64,000 nt of DNA, from positions 1,589,920 through 1,653,919 of the forward strand of contig RPFO01000648.1 of the NCBI GenBank assembly GCA_009746045.1, in the 5' to 3' direction. Position 1 is the first letter of the stretch; the number at the start of each line of letters is the position of its first letter. Position numbers and translations under genes: made by a program. This stretch comes from Mesostigma viride. Taxonomy: Eukaryota > Streptophyta > Mesostigmatophyceae > Mesostigmatales > Mesostigmataceae. The notes under the pieces were generated by a model. That model ran no database searches, was not told where the DNA came from, and was given only the letters and a program-made list of their open reading frames with translations. Of this stretch, positions 33,001 through 43,365 are shown piece by piece.

Positions 33001-34131
33001 TGGGATTCTATCATGATGGATTTTGTAGGACCTTTTAGAAAGAATGATAGGGGCAATGCCCAAATCCTTGTGTTCATAGATCGTTTTACTCGTATGTGCC
33101 ATCTTGTGCCGTGTCCTTTAGAACTCACCGCACGTGATTGCGCACGCCTATACCTCAATAATGTATATAGATATCATGGATTGAGTAGGCAGTTTATTAG
33201 TGATAAGGATAAATTATTTACCTCAGATTTTTGGCAGCAGTTTTTCGCTGCCATCGGTACCAAGGTTACCTACGGTACTGCCTACCACTCCTCCTCCTCT
33301 CATTTAGTAGAGCGTCTTAATAGAGTAGTAGAAGAAGCGCTTAGGCACTATGTTAATGGCTCGGGTAGTGATTGGGAGGATTATTTATGTTTGGTAGAGT
33401 TCTCCCTCAACAATTGTCCCCAAGCTGCGCATGGATATACGCCCTTCTTCTTAGATACTGGGAGACAGCCCCTTACCCCTACCTCTCTCTTAGCTAGTCC
33501 TCTACGGGACAAGGATGATGTGTCCCGAGATACTGTAGAAGGTGTACAGTCCTTACTAGATAGAATGAAAACTGCTCATGACCACGCGATCTCAGGGTAT
33601 CAAAAAGCTCAGGCTAAGTACCTTGCTAGGTTGCGTGCCTCCTTAGATAGACGAGCACCTGAGATAGAAGTAGGAGATCTAGTATTAGTAGAAGGCCCCC
33701 GTGTTGGCCGTTTTGCTCATAAGTTTGAAGCAGAACTGAAGGTCAAACTTAGGCCTGCCTTCTTAGGACCCTTCCATGTGTTGTCTAGGGTAGGAAATTT
33801 CTTGTATAAAGTCGATATCCCTACCTCTTGGCAAACGCATTCAAACACCTTCCATAGGAGCCAGCTTAAACTGTACCACCCTAGTACGTTCGCTGGCAGG
33901 GAGTTAGCGCCTGCCCCTTTAGAGCATAATCCTGACACTGGGGAAGTAGAAGACGAAGTAGAAAGCATCGTGGCCCATCGAGATATCAAAAAGGGCCGCG
34001 GTACCCAGCGTCAGTATAAAGTGAAGTGGATGTATGCTCGTAGTGAAGTAGATAAGGTTTGGTATACGGAGAGTGAGCTAGATGGGTGTAGTCGCCTGCT
34101 GCAGGAATATAAAACCCTGCACAAGCTCTAG
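30000..34131 (+). pseudogene. pol: Gypsy-2 Pro-Pol with chromodomain, frameshifted
   Basis: The protease (VLVDSGAASSFVSEAL, about 30214; LLGLDW, about 30429) lies in the -1 frame relative to gag. RT, RNase H, integrase and a C-terminal chromodomain follow, nearly identical to gypsy-1. Frame changes occur near 31370 (before the YLDD box), 31707 and 32455-32530, so the protein is broken into at least four parts. The last intact part (32605-34131, 508 residues) carries integrase and chromodomain. The uninterrupted protease-RT junction at about 30720-30760 shows what the PLV target in gypsy-1 looked like before insertion. Confidence 0.9.
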
Positions 34132-34206
34132 TCGTAGGCCTTCTCCTCTCTTATGTTATGTCTGCTGTCGACGGGTGGTTGGTTGTCCCCTCCCCTCCGC
34201 AGCCGT

Positions 34207-36516
34207 CATGACAGAGCCTACCCCTCCGGCTGAGAGCCCGCTGCCGTCCCTGCCCCTACCGGACCCTGAGCTGTATTTCGAGGCCCTTCCGGGCCGTTGG
34301 GTGTCGCGATCATGTTACCGGGGTGGCGTTGTGCAGCCGGCCCTTCAGGCCCAACATGCGAGCTTAGTCAGGGCGGCCCTCTTCGGGGTCACGTGGTATG
34401 GTCCTTCCCCTGATGAGCCGCACCAGCTTGTCCTGCACGGGTTCGATGATGCCGGACACTGTTTGTTGGGGTGTGGTTCCAGCTGTCCCGCCTTGGGGCA
34501 GATAGATGCGGTTCTCCGGTGTTGCCGTGTGTTCTCCTACCTCTCCACTCCTGTGGGCCGTACCTGCCTACGGGAGGTGTTCCCGTGGCTTCCAGCTGAG
34601 GGTGATGCTGAGGTAGACGAGAACCCCTGCGACCTTTTACGGGCCGTAGAGTTCATGGAGATAGCTGATCAGTCGGCGGGACTAGCGGTTAGTGGTCCTA
34701 CCCCTTCGGGCGCCCCAGCCGAGGTACATTATACTCCAGATTATTCTGCCTCGAGCGCTGCGTCCGCCTCCTCGGCGTCTGTTCCTCCCTCTCCGGTCCC
34801 GTCGTCCCCTCGGTCGACCCGGGATGTCGCAGTGGAGCCTACCCCTTCGGGTTTGCCTGATCCTCTTTCGGCGACGGTCTCGGCTATGCAGGCTCAGATC
34901 CAGTCTTTGACCACGGCGTTTGGGGCCTTCCTTGCGGCCCAGGCGCAGGTCCCGGCCACGCCGGCTGGATCCGCGCCCCTACCCCTTCTGTCGCCCCGGC
35001 GACTACGGCTTCGCCCGCGCCCCCGCCTGCGCCCGCGGTCGCTGTGGTTCCGGCGGCTCCTGCGACTCCTGCTGCCTCTGCGCCTGTACCGCTGTACCTG
35101 CGCCTACGCGGGAGTCTCCTGCCCCTGTTAGCTCGCCCTCCGTCGCTGCTTCCGAGCCTCCTCCCGCTCAGGCGCAGACGTCGCGGGGTTTCTTTGGCGA
35201 TACTAGCGGCTTCCCAGACTTTGGGAGGGTGGTCCTCCGCAGAGGATTCCGGTTCCTGACTGGGGCCTGGATGGTAGTCAATCTTATGCAGGACTGCCTG
35301 TCCCTACGGGCCCCATTTTTAACATGTGGCCTGAGGGTGCACCGGCAACGGAGACCGGCGCGCCTGCGTCGTTGGCGGGTCCGTCACGGCCCTCTCTGGC
35401 TTCAGGTCCGGCGCGACCTCCTGTTTTACCAGTGCCCCCTGCGTCGGTGTCGGCTCCTGCCCCTGCGTCAGCCCCTGCTCCGGTCCCTCCTCCTTCGGCC
35501 TCGCGGTCTTGGCCGCGGTTGTTCGGTCCACCGGTCAGGATCCTCGCGCCACCCGCGCTGCCGATTCCCTCAGGGAGTTGTCCCAGGGTGATCGGGACAG
35601 GGCTCCTTCTGTGGTGCACGCGACGCCGGAGTCGCGTGACACGCCCATTCCGGGGTATGGTATGTCCGCACTCGCCTGCCGACAGTGTGACCTGCCGCGC
35701 GCCTCTGCTGAGCTTGCCATCTCTCCCATGTCCTATGGGTTCTCCCAGGTGTGTCGGGCGCCCCGGGATCGTGGCCTACCCATTGAGACTGATCGGCCTC
35801 CGTTCGACATGGTTATTTTAGCTGATCCGGTGTTCGAGGGTGAGATCCTGGTCCGGCGCGTCCTGTATCGCTGGGCGAGGCGCCACAACGACTTGGACAC
35901 CTACGGTGGGTTTCAGTGGGCTTACCCTCCCCCTCTGGGCATTATGGCTTCGGATGCCCTTACAGTAGAGTTTCCTGCGGTGCCGGGTGCGGCGTACACT
36001 ACGGTCCTCCAGCCCATCCTTGAGTGGGATGCCCGCCGCCCGGCGCCTATCCCGGGCCAGGGTCTAGACTCCCGCGGTCACCCTCCTCCTCGTGCCAGCG
36101 ACTACCTAGAGACATTCGGGTCGCGACAGTGTGTTCGTCGGTGGCGCTCCCGCGAGGTTCGGCACATCCGGTTGTGGCCGTCCAACGTGGAGCCCCTGGT
36201 GGACCTGTTCTTCCCGACGGGTATGCGCCCTCGGATTCGGTATCATCGCCTCCTCCTGCGGGCCCTTTGCCTGATCGCGGTAGAGCCTTTCCTTCGCCTC
36301 TTTGCCTGTGGCTTCCTGGACTGGGCCCGTGGCCAGGTCGTTCTTACTCAGCATAGGTATTACTGGGCCTTTCTGGGCCTTTTTCCTGACGGCGTGTGGG
36401 CCGATGTTTTCCTCACCGTAGATAGGCATGACAATGTTGAGGATGTGGCCCATTACCAGGCCTACCTGGATGTCCTGCTGGCCTCCCGTGGTACCTACCA
36501 GACGGATGGCCATTAG
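34207..36516 (+). pseudogene. Gypsy-2 ORF3, unknown protein in the env position
   Basis: The counterpart of gypsy-1 ORF3. The N-terminal domain and helical segment are open from the ATG at 34207 to about 34980, where a frame change falls in the Pro/Ala-rich linker. The C-terminal domain is open again to 36516 and nearly identical to gypsy-1. Its break points differ from those in gypsy-1, so an intact parent protein can be deduced. The C-terminal domain has paired cysteines (ACRQC, then QVCRAP) and several Trp/Arg-rich stretches. No database family is recognised. Confidence 0.7.
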
Positions 36517-36888
36517 ATAGAGGGCCTTAGGCCCGACCTGAGGGTGTTGTCCCTCCGGTATGTAGAGTCGCCTTCATATTCTGGCCAGTTGGTTGGCTGT
36601 TCTTGGTCCTTGGCGCTGATGTGTTTACTCTGTGTGTCCTGCCCAGTGCCGTCCCCCCCCGGCCAGGACTCCGTTCCAGGCAGTTAGGGGAACCTACCAC
36701 CAGGCTTGGTGCTGGCTAACCCTACACCACCCGGCGTGGTGGTGGAGACCGTGTGAACTATTGGTGCTTTGTATCTGGGATGGTCTATCGATTGTGTTGG
36801 TGTGTGCTGGGTGCATTAGGTTTTTCCTACCCCTTCGTTTCCTCCCTGTGCGTAGGGAGAGGGCTCCCTACCTTTGTGGGGGGGGAGG
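36517..36888 (+). other. Gypsy-2 3' untranslated region and polypurine tract
   Basis: No open frame of note occurs between ORF3 and the 3' LTR. The last bases, GTGGGGGGGGAGG (about 36876-36888), directly before TGTTACG, are the polypurine tract for plus-strand priming. Confidence 0.8.
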
Positions 36889-39359
36889 TGTTACGTCGCG
36901 TAACAATTCGTTGTAGTTACGGACGTAAATTAGGTCCTTTGCCTCGGTTGTCCCTAGGTTTACGTTTAGGCTCCTACCGGGACATTATTGTCCTCGTAAC
37001 AGTACCGTGGTACATTGGGTGCCGTTGGGCGCCGCGCCGCGTACTTTACTAGTGGTCCTGATCCTGTGGTAGAATGTAGTGGACCAGCGTGCATCAGTAG
37101 ATTTAGTGGACCAGCGTGCACCTGTAGGCGAGGGCCATGTCGGCCCGAGCGTGTTGGACCGTTGGTGACCATTTATGCGCGTTCTACCCCTTTGTGTGTG
37201 CACTCGGCGTGTGTTAAGGGGAGGGTCCCATAGAAATATATCAAAACTTACCCCCCCTAATAACTACAGAAATGCAACTGACAACCACTGAATGATGTTT
37301 GGGGACCATAAACATGATGTTTGGGCATGCATACCACCACTTGTTGGGGGTACTACCCCCAGCCATACACCGGCTATGAGCTAAAAATAGAAAAAAACGC
37401 TGTCCGGGGCACATCTTGCCCAGAACAGTGGGAGAACCAGTTGCATGAAAAAAGCACACCCCATATAAAAATGTCATGGGACATTGTTTCTACCTAATTG
37501 GATCAACAAAATCAGCACATCCCTTTGAGTTATTAATTTTTGGGCCAAAAATACGCTTTTTTAGGCGGGGCGTCCCCATACACACTCATAACACATCAAT
37601 TAGGCCTGAAAAGCACAAGTCAAATTCTGTCATGACCATAGAAGCCACTGTCAAAGTTTGGTGGCATTCTGAGCTCAGCTGTAGCAGTTATTAATTTTGG
37701 CAGTTGGCCACCTGTGCAGACGCTAAGGAAGGCATTAGTGAGTATTAAGGCACACTAACACTTCCTACGCCATCCAAAAGGCTCCTGACCATGCCCAATT
37801 CGACCACCATGTACAAGGAGGTGGCTGGGCACGTCATGTGCCCTTGCCTTACCTCGACACGGGCAACCTGTTGCGTGTGTGCACAACAATGAGGCAGGTA
37901 GCTCTACATGCCTAGCCAACACTTCTAAAGCATATTCCAGGTTTATGGTGTGGGCATCATCCCAAAACCAAGCTCAAACACACCCTAGAAAGCCATATCC
38001 ACTAATTGCCCAACAAGGGTAACAACAGACAGTCCACAGAGAAAGCAGAATTATCATACATGCTGCTTGCCAAGGCTTCTTACCATCGTTACCTTGGCTT
38101 GCTAGCAGATGAATTAGGGCTCTCCCATTTTAGTGGGAGAAAGGCCAACAAGACAACGATGACCCCTACCTACGTGCAGTTCCACCCATGCAGTATGCCC
38201 CTCAGAAAAACCACTGCCACCTTTCTTTCCAGCGCAATTGTTTGCCAAGAAACAAACTCAAGCTTGTGAGCCTCTAACCACAATGAAGCCTCTGCTAAGA
38301 AAGGCCGCGTCAAGATTCACACAAAACTGAGTGCTGTTAGCAATCTCCTTCCAAGAAACCACTCAGCGAATCCCTGACAACTTGACGATATGCCACGGTC
38401 ACGCTTTGACACATCCCAGCCATGCAACGTACATAAAAACCACTGAAAGGTGCCAGGAATCTGGCGATGCGCAGCACGGAATGGCATTATACCTGGCGCT
38501 AACTGCATGGAAAGAAGCCGAAAAATTGCGTTGATAACCCATAAAGGAAGCGAAACATTCATAGGGTCACGTTGATCACATGATCGTACCATTACCGGAA
38601 TTGTCCTTCGCCCAGCGGCGCAAGAAAGAACAACCTTCCATGGAATAATAAGACGCGCATCCCGCGAGCCTGGAGAGTGTCTTACCGATCATGACGGAAA
38701 TCTTGCCGAAACCCAGCAAATTTTTTAAAGCTTTACCAATAACGATTTAAACGCATCCTTGACGCTAGGTAAAGCCCATAAAACCTGACAATCACCGCCG
38801 CCAGCGTGCATTCTAATTTATTCCTCTCGACGAAAACATCAGATTGGACCCCCGTGGCGATGGTCATCAATAAAATCATCGACACTGCAAAAAACGCGAA
38901 CTCCGCTACGAAGTAGTATCATTTACTCATCGTCTTTGAGATTCGCTCAGTTTCTCTGCATTCCGCGAGCTATCTTTTTCTACTCTGCCTGAAAGCACGT
39001 CGCCATGGCCAGCTCCGGTAGGGGTGCGCGCCCCGTGCACCACTTTTTCACGGTACGGACGGGTACCGCGAATTTTTCGGCGCCAAAATATTCGCGCCGG
39101 GACCGTCCCCTTAAGTGAATTGACACATTTAGGCTTGGGTCACGGCAGTGTAGTTGTGTTTCCTTCCTCTATTCCTGGAGTAAACGGGTTTTAATAAATG
39201 GTTGTATGGCGTATTATAGCAACACTTACGTTAATGCATTGAGATCAGCTCCGTCACGTTCGTCTTTCGCCAGAGGGTTAAGTAGAGGAGGCCTGACCAG
39301 TTTAGGTAGTATCAGGCCCATTAGAGGTAGAGGTGGAAGTAGATATCCGCGGCGTAACA
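36889..39359 (+). repeat. 3' LTR of gypsy-2, split by a TTAA element
   Basis: The LTR starts at 36889, is interrupted after TTAA at 37214-37217, resumes at 39115 and ends at 39359. Joined, it matches the 5' LTR except for a G-to-A change near 39338 and little else. Confidence 0.95.
37218..39110. mobile_element. 1.9-kb non-autonomous element with TTAA duplication
   Basis: The element begins GGGGAGGGTCCC and ends GGGACCGTCCCC, an inverted repeat with one mismatch in 12. TTAA flanks it on both sides (37214-37217 and 39111-39114), and the uninterrupted 5' LTR has a single TTAA at this point, which proves insertion. No transposase or other gene was recognised. TTAA targeting is typical of piggyBac-type elements, but the G-start of the ends differs from the common CCC start. 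Confidence 0.9.
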
Positions 39360-39364
39360 ATAGG

Positions 39365-40280
39365 GCGGATCGACCAGCCGACCGAGAGTTACTGGAGAAC
39401 GACCGCGCCTTACCAGACGTGGGTAGTCGTTGGCGACGGCGGTGTGCCGCCTCTAAAGATAGGGATCAAGAACACAACGCCGTGGGCTTATCAACGGAAA
39501 CTGCCCATCTCGTGGAAAGTCGACGATGTCGCGTTAACCGACGCCGCGGGTAGTTTCCAGCTTGACGTGGACGGGGGACTGCGCGGAGAGGACGCGGTTA
39601 CGTGCGCGTTGACGTCGGCGGATCATGGGAAACTCGTGTCGGCCGATGTGACGATCTACAATGACGCGACGATGACGACGTCTACTACCCAGCGAAAAAT
39701 GGCTGTTGTGGGCTTAGTGAAGACAGACCCGCTCGTCCCAGCGATTCGAACACCCAGCCATTACTTCACGACGACAAGACCGGCGAGGATCGGCGTGCAG
39801 ATGTACGCAGACCATTCCACGGGATGGGGCGACGGCGCGCAGACGCCCGCAAATTACGAGATCGTCGCGGACGGGTCCGTGATCGGATCCGTGACCGGCG
39901 CCGGGTTTTTGGACTATCTTCTGCCACACTCGTCGCAGGAGACGGTCCAAATCACGCCTCGTTTCTCGTGTCCTCGCGACGCCCCGCACTTGACCGGAGA
40001 GACCGTGACGGTAAGCGGACCGTCCAAGACGTTCCATAGCCTCCTGCATTTCTCGCGAGATCCCGCTACGACTTTGCAGCCGACACACGACAAGTACGAG
40101 TTCACGCCCGATCCCGCGAGTTTTTACGGGCTGGCCGCGAACGATGTCACACCTCCTGAGAAGTGCGTCGTGTTCAGCGACCAGGAAATCGACGGTCCGT
40201 TTGTCCTGTGTTTCGAAATGATCGTCCCGTCCGGCACCGCATTCGTCTCGCTCTCGGATCACAACGACATAACGGGAAAG
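39365..40280 (+). pseudogene. Giant fibre-like protein, segment 2 of 4
   Basis: This segment continues segment 1 in frame, starting with the codons for GRIDQPTESYW. About 305 residues are beta-rich, with a Cys near the start of a lectin-like fold (CVVFSDQEIDGPFVLCFEM, about 40165). The frame runs into the LTR at 40281 and meets a stop three codons later. The lectin-like beta-sandwich appears to carry on in segment 3. Confidence 0.75.
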
Positions 40281-40925
40281 TGTTAGAAATTTGGTTGATT
40301 CCTTGGTCGTCAAGACTGCTTGAGACAATTGATAGACGATTTATTCATTTCATATTTAGGTTACGGACTGCCACCGTTTGACCGCCAAAGCCATGGTGCG
40401 GTTCCCGGGTGGGGACCATTATCGTCCATAGCTGACAGCTAGGACAGGTAAGGTGAAGGCATCGAGCACAAACATCGTGCCTATATCCACCAAAGGTGGC
40501 GGCTATGCGCAAGACAATAACTTAACGACTTAACTTCAGAGTCGTACATTCTAGAAGTCTTGCTAACATGCCAGCGCATTAAGTACGGGGCATCTAGTAA
40601 CTCGTGTCGGTAGAAATATCCAACACGGAATAGTGGGCCGAGGATGGTACCGTCGGCACCTACAGTGCGTTAAGTCTTGTGCCGGAAATAGTACAACTTC
40701 GGCATACAATAACTTTCGCTGTACGGCACTATTTCTAGTGCTATAAACTGTGCCGTAATTATCACGGCAAGCCCTTCCTAACCTATTTAATTATCGGCCT
40801 GAAATACGGTAGGCGGGTGCGATTAATAATGACGCAACCCTAATTAGTCCTCCGTTTACAACATGACGGCCAGAATTAAATATAAACAGGTAGTTGGGCA
40901 CATAGGGTAAAATATACCCTTGACA
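40281..40925 (+). repeat. Left LTR of the short LTR element
   Basis: 645 bp, TGTTAGAAATTTGG to ACCCTTGACA, matching 41704-42348 base for base as far as compared by eye. Confidence 0.95.
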
Positions 40926-41703
40926 CCCCCCTTGCTCAACTAGCCAGTACTATGGTATAATCCAATGGTTGTAACTTTCCCTTCAGCTTAGGTAGGGTGT
41001 ATAGCCCCCCTTACTTGGGATAACATTCCATGGTGAACCATTGCAACAAAAACTGGAGCTTAGGCGAGGTTAACACTTGTGCTTTTGGACATGGGGATTA
41101 GCAACAAAAAACCCGAATGTGTGCTTTTGAATACAGGGCTTAGCATCAGAACCCGATGACATGAACCGGAACAAAAAATCCCGATTTCCTTAACTCGTGG
41201 ATGGCACTGGCTTCTCGGCTCTGGGCTCCTGCGCACTTGGCTTCTCGGCTCTGCGGCACTTGGCTTCTCGGCAGCTGGGCTCCTGCGCACTTGGCTTCTC
41301 GGCCTTCACAAAAATTCGAGTCATAGAATGCAGGCGGATACCGCGCCTGGCCGACATGATCACCCAGCAAAAAATGAAATTTCACAAAGAGGGCTGCGAA
41401 TTCGCCTCCGCCGCGATTTGAACTTGAGCTCGTGTATGGCTCTAGCTTCAGCAGCATTTGGCATGAGTGCCGCGGCCACACTCTGGAATCTGGGGAAAAT
41501 TTCCTGGAATCTGGCAATATAAGGCCTGCGGTTGATCAGGCCGCGGCACTGGGCCAGTTCCTGGAATTACAATGCGGCTTGACGACAGCAACGCCGCGAA
41601 CCTCCGGACCATAATAATGCATGAAAATACATTACGTCTCTCGCCATTTTCAGGCGGGTCTCGCTAATTGACGTCCATAGGGTGAATTTGTGTAATGGCT
41701 TTG

Positions 41704-42348
41704 TGTTAGAAATTTGGTTGATTCCTTGGTCGTCAAGACTGCTTGAGACAATTGATAGACGATTTATTCATTTCATATTTAGGTTACGGACTGCCACCGT
41801 TTGACCGCCAAAGCCATGGTGCGGTTCCCGGGTGGGGACCATTATCGTCCATAGCTGACAGCTAGGACAGGTAAGGTGAAGGCATCGAGCACAAACATCG
41901 TGCCTATATCCACCAAAGGTGGCGGCTATGCGCAAGACAATAACTTAACGACTTAACTTCAGAGTCGTACATTCTAGAAGTCTTGCTAACATGCCAGCGC
42001 ATTAAGTACGGGGCATCTAGTAACTCGTGTCGGTAGAAATATCCAACACGGAATAGTGGGCCGAGGATGGTACCGTCGGCACCTACAGTGCGTTAAGTCT
42101 TGTGCCGGAAATAGTACAACTTCGGCATACAATAACTTTCGCTGTACGGCACTATTTCTAGTGCTATAAACTGTGCCGTAATTATCACGGCAAGCCCTTC
42201 CTAACCTATTTAATTATCGGCCTGAAATACGGTAGGCGGGTGCGATTAATAATGACGCAACCCTAATTAGTCCTCCGTTTACAACATGACGGCCAGAATT
42301 AAATATAAACAGGTAGTTGGGCACATAGGGTAAAATATACCCTTGACA
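41704..42348 (+). repeat. Right LTR of the short LTR element
   Basis: Second copy of the 645-bp LTR. The 778-bp interior (40926-41703) shows no clear primer-binding site or polypurine tract, so element orientation is assumed. Confidence 0.95.
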
Positions 42349-42643
42349 TGTACCACCCCGCTTTCACGGACGGTCACAACTGCTGGAGGAATCAAGGAGC
42401 AGCCGACAACTGGTGGTCGGTTTGTGGGATCAATATCGACAAGACGAACGGGAAGATCGGGCTATATCAAAACCGGAAGATCGCCACTGAGTATACACTC
42501 GACGCGACGTGGGCAAGTAAGACGATCTTCTGGATAGCGTTTAGGAGACGGTCCGATGGTTTAATTGATCGATACATCTCCTATTCCGCTCCCACTGGTC
42601 TGAGCAGTATGACTAAGCTAGCGAATTCCGTGACAGGCATTTT
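42349..42643 (+). pseudogene. Giant fibre-like protein, segment 3 of 4
   Basis: About 98 codons. The stretch WWSVCGINIDKTNGKIGLY followed by FWIAF is the typical strand pattern of a concanavalin A/laminin G-like sandwich whose first strands lie in segment 2. The frame relation to segment 2 is off by one base across the short LTR element. The copia-type element follows, and removing it with one ATTTT copy makes the frame continue exactly into 48803. Confidence 0.7.
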
Positions 42644-42988
42644 AGTTAAAGCCCGACCGGCTCAGCTATGGCGGTCGGTCACGTTGAGCTTGGGATAAGG
42701 TGAACACAGAGAACTACCGTCGGAGCTGGCCCACCACTGGTTTATGTCTTAGCCAGCAAACCCTATCCGGTTAGCCGTAACCGTGGGACAAGCTAGCCGT
42801 CCGTACTGACCCGGATAAGGCCCCGGACTGGGGCCTAGGTGGCGCCGGCCCTAGGCGCCGCCCTTAGACCGGTCGCCCGCGTCGGACCGCCGGATTATAG
42901 CCGGCGGCTTAGCGGACGCTAGCGGGAGGCGTGCGGACGGACATGGGGAACTTAGAGCCAGATCCTAGGGCTCTAGAGTTACTCAACT
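42644..42988 (-). repeat. 3' LTR of the copia-type element
   Basis: 345 bp, plus-strand ends AGTTAAAGCCC and ACTCAACT. It differs from the other LTR at about one base (GCTAGCC versus GCTAACC). Confidence 0.93.
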
Positions 42989-43365
42989 CCGACATACTCT
43001 TTTGTTCTTTGATTAATTATCAAAATAATTACATCAAATGCAGACCATACAAAACCCTCTAAGGTAGGGAACTCAAGGGGGCCTCAAGGCCGTCAAAATC
43101 ACCACGGTATCGACCCGCGCCCTTGTGATCACACATGAATAGTGATGTAATAAGTATCGAGAAAAAAACAACTATGCCACCAGACAAAAGGTGACCCATT
43201 TATTAGGACCAGTGACCCGCCGACGGGCCCAAGGCACCGTCCAACGTGGCTAGGGTATGGTCAGGACAAGCAAAAAAACTACCACCATGATATTCGTGAA
43301 TGCTAGCAACACAGGGTGAGTTATGGCTGTATTCATAAAGCGCCCGAGCCGTAACCCTGTGTGGC

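Larger units (their letters stand above)
26636..39359 (+). mobile_element. Gypsy-2: Ty3/gypsy chromovirus inside the PLV
   Basis: Same family as gypsy-1 but in opposite orientation. LTRs are 26636-27209 and 36889-39359 (the latter interrupted), and the 5-bp duplication ATAGG flanks both ends (26631-26635 and 39360-39364). Without the TTAA element it is 10,827 bp. The order is LTR, leader, viroplasmin-like gene, gag, pro-pol with chromodomain, ORF3, polypurine tract, LTR. Several one-base frame changes relative to gypsy-1 affect gag and pol. The LTRs differ at only one or very few positions (for example about 27188 versus 39338), so the insertion is recent. Confidence 0.95.
40281..42348 (+). 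mobile_element. Short non-coding LTR retroelement
   Basis: Two 645-bp LTRs, which look identical, bracket a 778-bp interior without coding capacity. The termini are TGTTAG and TTGACA. The interior holds a GC-rich cluster of CTTGGCTTCTCGG-type repeats (about 41205-41305). The flanks (GAAAG and TGTAC) do not match, so no target duplication is visible. It interrupts the giant fibre gene with a net one-base offset. This is a non-autonomous TRIM/LARD-like element. Confidence 0.88.

Noticed and set aside
42343-42537. Frame starting across the right LTR end
   Set aside because: It is the wrong frame; the frame with lectin-like strands and exact continuity into 48803 is preferred.
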